Shown here in pieces: positions 16,986 to 26,217 of a stretch of 64,000 nt of DNA (position 1 is its first letter; every line of letters starts with the position of its first letter). This DNA comes from JACVRM01 sp963817375. Lineage in GTDB: Bacteria > Actinomycetota > Thermoleophilia > Gaiellales > Gaiellaceae. The notes below the pieces were generated by a model that was not told where the DNA came from, did not search any database, and saw only the letters and a program-made list of their open reading frames with translations. The stretch is taken from contig CAWFOB010000002.1 of the NCBI GenBank assembly GCA_963817375.1, forward strand, positions 62,001 through 126,000, written 5' to 3'. Both the position numbers and the translations under genes were made by a program.

Positions 16986-18296
16986 GTGAAAGAGCGGTTT
17001 GTGCGGGTACTTCTCGTCGCGCTCGTGATCGTCGGAGCGGTGACTGCAACCGCGTCCGCAGCCGGGCCTCGCGTCCTCGCCGTCGAGTTCAAGAACGACG
17101 TGAACCCGGTCACGGCGGACTACGTGACGTCGCAGATCGACCGTGCGAACAGGGATCACTACTCCGCGATCGTGATCCAGCTCGATACGCCGGGCGGGCT
17201 CTCGGACGCCATGCGCGACATCTACCAGGCCGAGCTCCGCTCGAAGGTGCCGGTGATCGTCTACGTGTCGCCCGCCGGCGCCCGCGCGGCGTCGGCCGGC
17301 GTCTGGATCGGCCAGGCGGCCGACATCCTCGCCATGGCGCCGCAGACGAACATCGGCTCCTCGACGCCGATCGACGTCGGCGGGGGGAACATCCAGTCCG
17401 ACCTCCGGCGGAAGGTCATCAACGACGCCGCTGCGTCACTGCAGACGCTGGCGAAGAACCACGGCCGCAACGCAGCGTGGGCCAGGCTCGCGGTGACCCG
17501 GGCGTCGAATCTGACCGAGTACCAGGCCCTGCAGCGCCACGTCATCGACGTCATCGCGCCCTCGCTGCCGGCGCTGCTGAAGAAGATCGACGGCCGCAAG
17601 ACCGTGCCCAAGGGGATCGTCCTGGACACCGCGGGCGCGGACGTCACGCAGGTGCACATGTCGCTCTGGAAGCGGATCCTCGACACGCTGATCGACCCGA
17701 ACCTGATCGTGCTCCTGCTGTCGCTCGGGGTGCTCGGCATCACGATCGAGATCCTCCACCCCGGGCTTATCTTCCCCGGCACCTTCGGAGCCATCTCGCT
17801 GATCACCGCGATGTTCGGGCTTCAGGTGTTGCCAGTCAGCTGGTCCGGTGTGCTGCTGATGGTGCTCGCCGCCGGATTCTTCGTTGCCGACCTCTACCTG
17901 CCGACGCACGGCGCGTTGACGCTCGCCGGGCTGGCCAGCTTCACGGTCGGAGCCCTGATGCTCTTCGACCCGGCGGGGTCTGCCTACAGCACCTCGGTCT
18001 GGGTGGTGCTCGCGATCGCCGGCACGATCGCCGTCCTGTTCGCGTTCGTCATCACGAAGGTGGTGCAGGCACGCCGCGCGAAGCCGCAGACCGGGATCGA
18101 GGAGCTACGCGGCGAGATCGGCGTCGTGCGCCGCCAACTCGACCCCGAGGGCGTCGTCTTCGTGCACGGCGAGCTGTGGAGGGCGCGCTCAACGAACGGG
18201 CCGATCGCCATGGGCGAGCAGGTTCGCATCGAGCGAGTCGGCGACGATCTGCGGCTGGACGTCGCACCGGCCCGCACGCCGGTGCCGGCGGCGTAG
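16986..18296 (+). CDS. NfeD-type membrane serine protease (ClpP-class)
   Basis: A 436-residue long-form NfeD protein. A signal segment (residues 5-26) is followed by a ClpP-class protease domain: LDTPGGLSDAM, the nucleophile S103 in ARAASAGVWIGQ, and AMAPQTNIGSSTPI. Three or four transmembrane helices follow (about 235-360), then a C-terminal OB-fold NfeD domain containing IGVVRRQLDPEGVVFVHGELW. These proteins work with stomatin/slipin partners in membrane quality control, and a slipin gene begins ten bases downstream. GTG 16986 was chosen because it gives a clean signal peptide and follows a -10-like element. Confidence 0.9.
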   Translation: MKERFVRVLLVALVIVGAVTATASAAGPRVLAVEFKNDVNPVTADYVTSQIDRANRDHYSAIVIQLDTPGGLSDAMRDIYQAELRSKVPVIVYVSPAGARAASAGVWIGQAADILAMAPQTNIGSSTPIDVGGGNIQSDLRRKVINDAAASLQTLAKNHGRNAAWARLAVTRASNLTEYQALQRHVIDVIAPSLPALLKKIDGRKTVPKGIVLDTAGADVTQVHMSLWKRILDTLIDPNLIVLLLSLGVLGITIEILHPGLIFPGTFGAISLITAMFGLQVLPVSWSGVLLMVLAAGFFVADLYLPTHGALTLAGLASFTVGALMLFDPAGSAYSTSVWVVLAIAGTIAVLFAFVITKVVQARRAKPQTGIEELRGEIGVVRRQLDPEGVVFVHGELWRARSTNGPIAMGEQVRIERVGDDLRLDVAPARTPVPAA

Positions 18297-18306
18297 TGTT
18301 CAGGCC

Positions 18307-19077
18307 GTGATCGCCGCACTGATCGTCGTCGCCGTCGTCTTCCTCTTCCTGCTGTTCATCCTGACGGCGGCGGTCAAGGTGGCGCGCGAGTACGAGCGCG
18401 GCGTGATCTTCCGGCTCGGGCGGTTGAAGTCGCCGCCGAAGGGGCCGGGCCTCTTCCTGCTCATCCCGATCGTGGACAAGATGGTCAAGGTCGACCTGCG
18501 CACGGTGACGCTCAACGTGCCGCCGCAGGAGGTGATCACGAAGGACAACGTCCCCGTCCGCGTGAACGCCGTCGCCTACTTCCGGATCATCGACCCGGAG
18601 AAGTCGGTCGTGCAGATCGAGAACTTCATGAACGCGACTTCTCAGATCGCGCAGACGACGCTGCGCTCGGTGCTGGGCCAGCACGTACTCGACGAGCTGC
18701 TGTCCGAGCGGGAGAAGATCAACGAGATCCTGCAGAAGATCATCGACGAGGCGACCGCGCCGTGGGGCATCAAGGTCTCGATCGTCGAGGTGAAGGACGT
18801 CGAGATCCCGTCGAGCATGCAGCGGGCGATGGCGCGCCAGGCGGAAGCCGAGCGCGAGCGGCGCGCCAAGGTGATCAACGCCGAGGGTGAGTTCCAGGCG
18901 TCCGAGCGGCTGCGCGAGGCGGCCCAGGTGATGTCCACGCAACCGATCGCGCTGCAGCTCCGGTCGCTCCAGACGCTGCTCGAGCTGGGCGGCCAGGCGA
19001 ACAACACGATCATCTTCCCGGTGCCGCTCGACCTCATCAACAGCTTCATCGCCCGCGGCAACGAGGAGCAAAGCTGA
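18307..19077 (+). CDS. slipin, SPFH/stomatin-domain membrane protein
   Basis: A 256-residue slipin. One N-terminal membrane helix (residues 2-24) is followed by the SPFH domain with YERGVIFRLGRLK, GLFLLIPIVDKMVKVDLRT and VPPQEVITKDNVPVRVNAV. The C-terminal half is a charged coiled coil (MARQAEAERERRAKVINAEGE). GTG start at 18307. With the upstream NfeD gene it forms the standard slipin-NfeD operon, acting in membrane organisation and substrate delivery to the protease. Confidence 0.92.
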   Translation: MIAALIVVAVVFLFLLFILTAAVKVAREYERGVIFRLGRLKSPPKGPGLFLLIPIVDKMVKVDLRTVTLNVPPQEVITKDNVPVRVNAVAYFRIIDPEKSVVQIENFMNATSQIAQTTLRSVLGQHVLDELLSEREKINEILQKIIDEATAPWGIKVSIVEVKDVEIPSSMQRAMARQAEAERERRAKVINAEGEFQASERLREAAQVMSTQPIALQLRSLQTLLELGGQANNTIIFPVPLDLINSFIARGNEEQS

Positions 19078-19976
19078 ACCAGGAGGCCCGGGTCCCGGAG
19101 CTTCGCCGGGATCCGTTGTCGGGCCGCTGGGTGGCGCTCGCGCCGTGGCGGGCAGAGCGGCCGGGCGCGCAGCGACAGGCGCTGGAACCGGAGACCCAGG
19201 CGGAGCGGGATGAGTGCCCGTTCTGCGCCGGCCGTGAGGACGAGACACCGCCGGAGACGTTTGCGCTCGGCCCGCCGGGGCGTGAGCCGAACACGCCCGG
19301 GTGGTCGGTGCGGGTGGTGCCGAACAAGTACCCGGCGTTCGAGCACCACGAGGTCGTCATCCACACCCCGCGGCACGTGCGCATGTTCGGCGAGCTCACG
19401 GCGACCGAGGTCGACGACGTCGCCGCCGCGTGGCTCGCGCGCGCGAGGGCCGCGCAGGCGGCAGGGTTCGTCTACCTGCAGGCCGTCGTGAACGAGGGCC
19501 GGGCCGCCGGCGGGAGCCTCGCGCACACGCACTCGCAGCTCGTCTGGCTGCCGGAGCCGCCGCCGCTCGTGCAGAACGAGCCCGCGGCCGAATGCGCCGT
19601 GTGCGCACTGCTGGCCACAAGCGAGCGGATCGCAGAGCGCGACGGCATGCTGCTGGTCGCGCCGTTCGCTGCGCGCGGCGCCTACGAGCTGCTGATCACG
19701 CCCGACGAGCACACCGGCGACGCGTTCGCCGACCTGCGGCTCCTCACCGCGGCGCTGGGACTGCTCGCCAGCGGCGAGCAGCGGATCGCAGCGGTCGAGG
19801 GCCAGCTGCCGACGAACGCCTGGCTCCACACGGCGCCGTTCGGCGGCGAGGGGCACTGGCACCTGGAGGTGCTGCCGCGGGTCTCGGCCATCGCAAGCCT
19901 GGAGCTCGGGGCCGGAATCTGGATCAACTCGCTCGCGCCCGAGGTAGCAGCGGAGCGATTGCGCGAAGCGGGCTAG
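19074..19976 (+). CDS. galT: galactose-1-phosphate uridylyltransferase
   Basis: Leloir-pathway nucleotidyltransferase of the HIT superfamily, exchanging UMP between UDP-glucose and galactose-1-phosphate. The active-site HTHSQ is in SLAHTHSQLVW, the zinc-binding CPFC is in ERDECPFCAGR, and a second conserved GHWHLEVLPR lies near the end. Family members begin PELRRDPxxGRW, and that segment here lies upstream of the first canonical start (TTG 19116). A CTG at 19074, overlapping the slipin stop as CTGA and preceded by GAGGAG at proper spacing, is the best candidate start. The 3' end overlaps gyrA in opposite orientation by four bases. Confidence 0.88.
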   Translation: MNQEARVPELRRDPLSGRWVALAPWRAERPGAQRQALEPETQAERDECPFCAGREDETPPETFALGPPGREPNTPGWSVRVVPNKYPAFEHHEVVIHTPRHVRMFGELTATEVDDVAAAWLARARAAQAAGFVYLQAVVNEGRAAGGSLAHTHSQLVWLPEPPPLVQNEPAAECAVCALLATSERIAERDGMLLVAPFAARGAYELLITPDEHTGDAFADLRLLTAALGLLASGEQRIAAVEGQLPTNAWLHTAPFGGEGHWHLEVLPRVSAIASLELGAGIWINSLAPEVAAERLREAG

Positions 19977-22900
19977 CCCTCGTCGGGCTCGTCGGCCGCT
20001 TCGGGCTCGTCGACCTCGGCAGGCGCGGAGCCGTTGCTCGAGGCCTCGACCCCGACCTCGCCGTCGATCTCCTCGTCCTCGTCGGACTCGACGACCGGGG
20101 CGAGCGTGGAGACCCGCTCGTCCTCGCCGCGGAGCCGCATGACGATGACGCCCTGCGTGGAGCGGCCGGCGCGGCGGATGCCGTCGACCGGCATGCGGAT
20201 GACCGTGCCGTACGTGGAGATGAGCATCACGGCGTACCCCTCGCGGACGGCGAGCGCGCCGGCGAGGCGGCCCTTCTTGTCGGTCAGCTGCACGGTCTTG
20301 ACGCCCATGCCGCCGCGCCCCTTGACTGGGTAGTCGCGGATCGGCGTCCGCTTGCCGTAGCCGTTCTCGGTCACGACGAGCAGGTCCATGTCCTCGCGCG
20401 CGATCTCGCAGGCGATGACCTCGTCGCCGGCGCGCAGCTTCATGCCGGTGACGCCGGCGGCCGGGCGGCCCATCGAGCGCACCGCGGTCTCGTGGAAGCG
20501 GATCGCCTGACCCATGCGCGAGACCATGAGGATGTCGTCGTCGCCCGTGGAGAGGCGGACGTCGACGAGCTCGTCGTCCTCGTCACGCATCGACAGCGCG
20601 ATGATCCCGTCGGCCTTGAGCGGCGTGTTGTAGTCCAGGAAGCGCGTCTTCTTCACGATCCCGTTCTTCGTCGCGAAGACCAGGTACTCGGCCTCCTTGA
20701 ACTCGCGCGTCGCGACGACCGTGCGCACCTTCTCGTCCTGGCGGAAGGGCAGCAGGTTGACGATCGCGCGGCCCTTGGACTGTCGTGACCCGAGCGGCAG
20801 CTCGTGCACCTTGAGCCGGTAGACCTTGCCGACGGACGTGAAGAAGAGCAGGTAGTCGTGCGTCGAGGCGACGAACAGGTGCTCGATGTAGTCCTCGTCC
20901 TTGAGGTCCATGCCCATCACGCCGATGCCGCCGCGACGCTGCTCGCGGTAGGTCGTGACCGGCAGGCGCTTGATGTAGCCGGAGCGCGTGATCGCGATGA
21001 CCATGTCCTCCTCGGCGATCAGATCCTCGAGGTCGAACTCGCCTTCGGCGGCCACGATCTCCGTGCGGCGGTCATTGTTCTTCGTGTACCGCTCGCGGAT
21101 CTCGAGCAGCTCCTCGCGGATGAGCCCGTCGATGCGCGACTCGTCGCCGAGGATGGTGCGGAGCTCGGCGATCTGCTCCTGGAGGGCGTTGTACTCGTCC
21201 TCGACGCGCTGGCGCTCCAGCGCGGTCAGCGCGCGGAGACGGAGGTCGAGGATCGCCTGGGCCTGGATCTCGCTGAGGTCGAACTCGCTCATCAGGCCCT
21301 CGCGGGCCGCGTCGGTGTCGGCCGAGCCCCTGATCAGCTCGATGATCCGGTCGAGGTTGTCGAGGGCGATGAGGTAGCCCTGGAGGACGTGCGCGCGGGC
21401 CTCGGCCTTGCGCAGCTCGTACTTCGAGCGGCGGGTGACGACCTCGCGCTGGAAGTCGAGGTAGTGCTGGAGCAGGTCGCGCAGCGCGAGCGTGCGCGGC
21501 ACGCCGTCCACCAGCGCGACCGCGTTGTAGCCGAACGTCGACTGCAGCGGCGTGTGCTTGTAAAGCTTGTTCAGGACGACCTGGGGGATGGCGTCGCGCT
21601 TGAGCTCGATGACCATGCGCATGCCGCTCCGGTCGGAGAGATCGCGGACGTTGGAGATCTCGCTGAGCGTTCCGGTCTTGACGAGCTCGGCGATCTTGGT
21701 GATGACGCCGTCGTCGCCGCCCTTCTTGACGGCGTACGGGAGCTCGGTGACGACGATCGCCGACTTGCCGCCGCGCAGCTCCTCGGCGTGGGCGCGGGCG
21801 CGCATGACGACGCGGCCGCGGCCCGACCGGTAGGCCTCGCGGATGCCCTCGCGGCCGACGATGATCCCGCCGGTCGGGAAGTCCGGGCCCTTGATGTGCT
21901 TCATCAGCCGGTCGACGTCGATCGAGGGCTCGTCGATCAGCGCGACGAGCGCGTCCGTGACCTCGCCCAGGTGATGCGGAGGCATGTTGGTCGCCATGCC
22001 GACGGCGATCCCGGACGACCCGTTGACGAGCAGGTTCGGGAACCGCGAGGGCAGCACCTCTGGCTCACGCCGCGACTCGTCGTAGTTCGGCTTGAAGTCG
22101 ACGGTGTCAGCGTCGATGTCCTGGAGCAGCTCGGTCGCGAGCCTCGCCAGGCGGCATTCGGTGTTGTGACTGACAAACCCGTTCGTGATGAACGAGTGGT
22201 CGTCGCTGTCCACGCGGAGCGAGTACACCGCCTGTACGCCGGCGGCCTCGACCGAGGCCACCTCGGCGTAGTAGTAGTCGCCGGTCGTCAGCGGCTCGAC
22301 GACGGAGCGCACTTCCTCGGACTCGATGCGCTCGAGGATCGCCGAACCGCCACGCTCCCACCGCTCGACACGGTCGATGTTGTTCCGTCGCAGCCAGTGC
22401 GAGTCGGTCTCCGAGCGGATGTAGTCGGCAACGAGCGGGACATGGTCGCGGCTGAGCGCGCGGCTCGTCCGCGGGATGGTGTCGAGGTCACGCAGGAGCT
22501 TCAGCTGCTTGGCGCCGAGGAACCCGATCCCGTTCGCGAAGACGCGTGCGTCGCGCCGGTTCGTGAGGACGACCTTGATCTCGCCCTTCTTGTAGTGGCA
22601 CTGCCTGCCGACGATGCCAAACTCGAGGAGCAGGAGCTGGACGTCGCGCGCCAGTTGCCTGCTGTACGTCGAGTACGAAACCTGGATCGTGTTGCGCGGC
22701 AGCAGCGAGGAAGAGCCGTCGCCGGTGAACAGCGCCTGTAGGAACCGGCGCTTGAAGGCCGTGGTCCCCTTCCAAACGCGGTCGGGGACGCGCTTCTCCG
22801 CCGAGCGCAGGCCGATCAGCTCAGCGAGCTCCGACGCGCGCAGGGCCTCGAGGTTATGAATGTCGGCCTCGAGCAGCCTGCTCCCTGAATCGATCGTCCG

Positions 22901-23797
22901 CTCGTAGGCATACCGCGTACCGCCGACGACGGCGTCGTAGGCGGCCAACGCGGACGAGAAGTACTCGCGGTCGAGGTTGTTGAAGCCGGCACGTGTCTCG
23001 CTCGCCCAGCCCTCGGAGACGAACATGCCGAAGAGCAGCGCCAGCTGCTCGTCGCGGTCGTGGAGACCGCCGATCTCGGCCCTTTCGTGCGCGCGAGACA
23101 TGAGGACGCGATCCCCGGGCTTGATCTCCTCGAGCAGCTTCCACAGCATCAGCGGAACGCCGGCCATGTCCACCAAGCAGAGGACCGGGTGGTTGTGCGT
23201 GCCCGTCAGCTCGTAGCCCTCGCGCGTCCGGAGACGCAGCGTTGGGTGGTCGCCGGAGTGGAAGATCTTGCTCGCCGTCACCGGCCTTCCCAGCCGGTCG
23301 AGCACCTCGAGGCTGATCTCGCGCTCGGAGTCGGGCTCGAGTCGCGAATGGATCTCGTCGATCCGCAGCGTCCCGCTCGGCGTGGACACCCGCGTATCGC
23401 CGGTCACGCAGTACCTCATCGCGGCAGCCGGATAGCCGTCGATGTTCCCGAAGTTCCCCTGGCCGTCCACGAGCGGGTAGCGCAGGGAGAACGGCTGCGC
23501 GAGCCGGACGAGCGTGTCGTAGATCGCCGTGTCGCCGTGCGGGTGGTACGAGCCCATGACGTCGCCGACGACGCGCGCGCACTTGAGGCGCGGCCGGTTC
23601 GGCTGCAGGCCGGCCTCGTGCATCGCGTAGAGGATCCGGCGGTGCACGGGCTTGAGCCCGTCGCGCACGTCCGGAAGCGCGCGCGAGACGATGACGCTCA
23701 TCGCGTAGTCGAGGAAGCTCGAGCGCATCTCCTGCTCGAGCTCGCGCGACTCGATACGCCCCGGGTTCAGAGGCTCCATGTTGGACGGGCTAGACAT
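19973..23797 (-). CDS. gyrA: DNA gyrase subunit A precursor containing an intein
   Basis: A 1274-residue precursor; removing the 416-residue intein leaves an 858-residue GyrA, normal size. Subunit A cuts and religates DNA. The breakage-reunion domain includes RALPDVRDGLKPVHRRILYAM and GSYHPHGDTAIYDTLVR. The catalytic tyrosine is Y129 in AAMRY, followed at once by the intein C130; the downstream extein resumes at T546 (TECRLARLA). The gyrase-specific GyrA box QRRGGIG and C-terminal beta-propeller are present, with an acidic tail. It overlaps gyrB by eight bases and converges on galT. Confidence 0.97.
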   Translation of the reverse strand: MSSPSNMEPLNPGRIESRELEQEMRSSFLDYAMSVIVSRALPDVRDGLKPVHRRILYAMHEAGLQPNRPRLKCARVVGDVMGSYHPHGDTAIYDTLVRLAQPFSLRYPLVDGQGNFGNIDGYPAAAMRYCVTGDTRVSTPSGTLRIDEIHSRLEPDSEREISLEVLDRLGRPVTASKIFHSGDHPTLRLRTREGYELTGTHNHPVLCLVDMAGVPLMLWKLLEEIKPGDRVLMSRAHERAEIGGLHDRDEQLALLFGMFVSEGWASETRAGFNNLDREYFSSALAAYDAVVGGTRYAYERTIDSGSRLLEADIHNLEALRASELAELIGLRSAEKRVPDRVWKGTTAFKRRFLQALFTGDGSSSLLPRNTIQVSYSTYSRQLARDVQLLLLEFGIVGRQCHYKKGEIKVVLTNRRDARVFANGIGFLGAKQLKLLRDLDTIPRTSRALSRDHVPLVADYIRSETDSHWLRRNNIDRVERWERGGSAILERIESEEVRSVVEPLTTGDYYYAEVASVEAAGVQAVYSLRVDSDDHSFITNGFVSHNTECRLARLATELLQDIDADTVDFKPNYDESRREPEVLPSRFPNLLVNGSSGIAVGMATNMPPHHLGEVTDALVALIDEPSIDVDRLMKHIKGPDFPTGGIIVGREGIREAYRSGRGRVVMRARAHAEELRGGKSAIVVTELPYAVKKGGDDGVITKIAELVKTGTLSEISNVRDLSDRSGMRMVIELKRDAIPQVVLNKLYKHTPLQSTFGYNAVALVDGVPRTLALRDLLQHYLDFQREVVTRRSKYELRKAEARAHVLQGYLIALDNLDRIIELIRGSADTDAAREGLMSEFDLSEIQAQAILDLRLRALTALERQRVEDEYNALQEQIAELRTILGDESRIDGLIREELLEIRERYTKNNDRRTEIVAAEGEFDLEDLIAEEDMVIAITRSGYIKRLPVTTYREQRRGGIGVMGMDLKDEDYIEHLFVASTHDYLLFFTSVGKVYRLKVHELPLGSRQSKGRAIVNLLPFRQDEKVRTVVATREFKEAEYLVFATKNGIVKKTRFLDYNTPLKADGIIALSMRDEDDELVDVRLSTGDDDILMVSRMGQAIRFHETAVRSMGRPAAGVTGMKLRAGDEVIACEIAREDMDLLVVTENGYGKRTPIRDYPVKGRGGMGVKTVQLTDKKGRLAGALAVREGYAVMLISTYGTVIRMPVDGIRRAGRSTQGVIVMRLRGEDERVSTLAPVVESDEDEEIDGEVGVEASSNGSAPAEVDEPEAADEPDEG
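22163..23410 (-). other. intein in GyrA with LAGLIDADG homing endonuclease
   Basis: A 416-residue in-frame protein intron inserted directly after the catalytic tyrosine of GyrA, the same site as in mycobacterial GyrA inteins. Block A is CVTGDTRVSTPSG, block B is TGTHNHPVLC, block F contains DSDDHSFITNGF and the C-terminal splice junction is VSHN/T, so C1, the block B TxxH, the penultimate His, terminal Asn and +1 Thr are all present. Between the splicing halves are two LAGLIDADG-type motifs, LALLFGMFVSEG and FLQALFTGDGS, each with its acidic residue, so the endonuclease may be active rather than a mini-intein. Confidence 0.95.
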
Positions 23798-26174
23798 CCA
23801 GGAAGCGAACGTCCTTCGCGTTCTCCTCGATGAAGAGCCGGCGCGGCTCCACCTGGTCGCCCATCAGCATCGAGAAGAGCCGGTCGGCTGCGGCGGCGTC
23901 CTCGACGTCGACGCGCACGAGCATCCGGTTGGCCGGATCCATCGTCGTGTCGGCGAGCTCCGACGCGTCCATCTCGCCGAGGCCCTTGAAGCGGCTGAGC
24001 GTGACGCCGTCCTTGGCGAGCTCGAGCACCTGCGCGCGCAGCTCCTCGTACGTCTCGGCGTGCCGCGTCTTCTTGCCGAGCGCGATGTCGAACGACGGCG
24101 GGCCGACGATCTCGCGCAGGCGCCCGTAGGCCTTGCGGAGGTTCGCGTACACCGGCGAGCCGAGCAACTCAGCGGAAACGACAACGTGGCTGGCGGCGCT
24201 CGTCTCCCGCTCGACCACCTTCAGCCGCGCGCCCTCCTCGCCCTGCTCGATGACCGACACCTCGTGCCCGTTGCCGTCGAGCGAGGCGAGCGCGCCCTCG
24301 AGATCGCCCAGCGCGGACACGTCCGTCTCGACGAGCCGGTGCTTGATGACGAAGTTGGCCGGCGCCGCGCCGAAGTCCGAGCGCAGGCGCGACGCCCACC
24401 CGTCGAACTCGTGCAGCGACTTCACGAACCGGCCATAGCGCGCCTCCGTGAATTTCTGCGTGTCGCCGTCGCGGTCGGTGACGTCCATGTCCCTGATCAC
24501 CTCGCGCGCCAGCAGGTCCTCGAGCTGCGACTCCTTCTCGATGTAGAGCTCTTGGTTCCGCACCTTGATCCGGTAGAGCGGCGGCACGGCAATGTGGACA
24601 TGGCCGCGCTCGACGAGCTCGGGCATCTGTCGGTACAGGAAGGTGAGGATGAGCGTACGGATGTGCGAGCCGTCTACATCCGCGTCCGTCATGACGATGA
24701 TCCGGTTGTAGCGCAGCTTCGAGACGTCGAACTCGTCGGCGATCCCGGTGCCGATCGCCGTGATGATCGCCTGGATCTCGGTGTTCGAGAGCACCTTCCC
24801 GATGCGGTTCTTCTCGGCGTTGATGACCTTGCCGCGCAGCGGCAGGATCGCCTGGAAGAGCCGGTTGCGCGCGTCGACGGCAGAGCCGCCGGCGGAGTTG
24901 CCCTCGACGAGGAAGAGCTCCGCGGACTCCGGGTCGTTGAGCTCGCAGTCAGCGAGCTTGCCCGGCAGCGACATGCCGTCGAGCGCCGACTTGCGCCGCG
25001 TCAGCTCCCGCGCCTTGCGGGCGGCCTGGCGCGCGTTCCGCGCGGCCACGGCCTTGGCGATGATCTGCTTCGCGTCCTGCGGGTTCTCCTCCAGGAACTC
25101 GGCGAGCCTGGCGTTGACCGTCTGCTTGACGAGGCCCTCCACCCACGGGTTGCCGAGCTTGGTCTTCGTCTGGCCCTCGAACTGCGGGTTGCGCAGCTTC
25201 ACCGAGATGATCGCAGCGAGCCCCTCGCGGACGTCCTCGCCCTCGAGGTTGTCCTCCTTCTCCTTGAGCAGGCCCTTGTCGCGCGCGTAGCGGTTCAGCG
25301 TGGCAGTGAGCGCTGCCTTGAAGCCGGTCAGGTGTGCGCCGCCTTCGTGCGTGTTGATGTTGTTGGCGAACGAGAACACCGACTCGACGTAGGACGAGTT
25401 CCACTGCATGGCGACCTCGACGGCGCCGTCGTCCTGCTCGCCCTCGAAGTAGACAACGTGCTTGTGGACGGGGTCCTTGGCACCGTTGACGTACGCGACG
25501 AAGTCGCGGATGCCGCCCTCGGCGTAGAACTCGTCACGCGTCTCGGCCTCCCGCTCGTCGGTCAGGACGATCCGCAGGCCCTTCGTGAGGAACGCGGTCT
25601 CGCGAAGCCGCTGCACGAGCGTGTCGCGCGACCACTCGATCTCCTCGAAGATCTCGGCGTCGGGGAGGAAGCTGATCGTCGTCCCGGTGTCGGTCGCCGC
25701 GCCGACCTCGAGCATCTCGGTGGTCGGCTCGCCGCGGCAGAACTCCTGGCGATACGACTTGCCGTCGCGGTGCACCTCGGCGACCAGCCACTCCGAGAGC
25801 GCGTTGACCACGGAGACACCGACGCCGTGCAGGCCGCCCGAGACCTTGTAGCCGTCGCCGCCGAACTTGCCGCCCGCGTGCAGCTTCGTCAGGACGACCG
25901 TGAGCGCCGACAGGCCCTGCTCGGGAATGACCTCCACGGGGATGCCGGCGCCCGCATCGCGGACGGTCACGGAGTTGTCCGGATGGAGGGTGACCTCGAC
26001 GTGGTCGTTGCGTCCGGCGAGCGCCTCGTCGACGGCGTTGTCGACCACCTCGTAGACGAGGTGATGGAGGCCGCGGGAGCCGGTCGAGCCGATGTACATG
26101 CCCGGCCTCAGCCGGACGGGCTCGAGACCCTCCAGAACGGTGATGTCTTTTGCGGTATAAGCGGCTTCAGCCAT
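23790..26174 (-). CDS. gyrB: DNA gyrase subunit B
   Basis: A 794-residue ATPase subunit of gyrase. The GHKL ATP site shows EVVDNAVDEAL, VRDAGAGIPVE and the glycine-rich lid KVSGGLHGVGVSVVNALS. The Toprim domain shows ELFLVEGNSAGGSA and the metal-binding DADVDGSHI. The C-terminal domain is complete. ATG 26174 was chosen because family homology starts there (AKDITVLEGLEPVR). The start is preceded by a terminator-like hairpin with a run of six T on the coding strand, and no free Shine-Dalgarno motif. Confidence 0.97.
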   Translation of the reverse strand: MAEAAYTAKDITVLEGLEPVRLRPGMYIGSTGSRGLHHLVYEVVDNAVDEALAGRNDHVEVTLHPDNSVTVRDAGAGIPVEVIPEQGLSALTVVLTKLHAGGKFGGDGYKVSGGLHGVGVSVVNALSEWLVAEVHRDGKSYRQEFCRGEPTTEMLEVGAATDTGTTISFLPDAEIFEEIEWSRDTLVQRLRETAFLTKGLRIVLTDEREAETRDEFYAEGGIRDFVAYVNGAKDPVHKHVVYFEGEQDDGAVEVAMQWNSSYVESVFSFANNINTHEGGAHLTGFKAALTATLNRYARDKGLLKEKEDNLEGEDVREGLAAIISVKLRNPQFEGQTKTKLGNPWVEGLVKQTVNARLAEFLEENPQDAKQIIAKAVAARNARQAARKARELTRRKSALDGMSLPGKLADCELNDPESAELFLVEGNSAGGSAVDARNRLFQAILPLRGKVINAEKNRIGKVLSNTEIQAIITAIGTGIADEFDVSKLRYNRIIVMTDADVDGSHIRTLILTFLYRQMPELVERGHVHIAVPPLYRIKVRNQELYIEKESQLEDLLAREVIRDMDVTDRDGDTQKFTEARYGRFVKSLHEFDGWASRLRSDFGAAPANFVIKHRLVETDVSALGDLEGALASLDGNGHEVSVIEQGEEGARLKVVERETSAASHVVVSAELLGSPVYANLRKAYGRLREIVGPPSFDIALGKKTRHAETYEELRAQVLELAKDGVTLSRFKGLGEMDASELADTTMDPANRMLVRVDVEDAAAADRLFSMLMGDQVEPRRLFIEENAKDVRFLDV

Positions 26175-26175
26175 T

Positions 26176-26207
26176 AAAAAATGCCTGCATTTGAGCCATT
26201 TGCAGGC
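26176..26207 (-). terminator. terminator/attenuator-like hairpin overlapping the gyrB leader
   Basis: On the minus strand GCCTGCA (26207-26201) and TGCAGGC (26189-26183) form a perfect seven-pair stem with an 11-base loop, followed by A and TTTTTT (26181-26176), then A and the gyrB ATG. This is the form of an intrinsic terminator between the DUF721 gene and gyrB. The only purine-rich ribosome-site candidate for gyrB (AGG, 26186-26184) is inside the 3' arm. It may stop origin-cluster transcripts, or act as a switch on gyrB expression. Confidence 0.55.
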
Positions 26208-26217
26208 TGTCGACAGT

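Noticed and set aside
20804..22741. Long open frame on the plus strand opposite gyrA
   Set aside because: Composition is the reverse-complement shadow of gyrA in GC-rich DNA, with no recognisable domain; gyrA on the other strand is certain. The same applies to long antisense frames opposite gyrB (23778-26177), opposite 54847-57096 and opposite 40806-44756.
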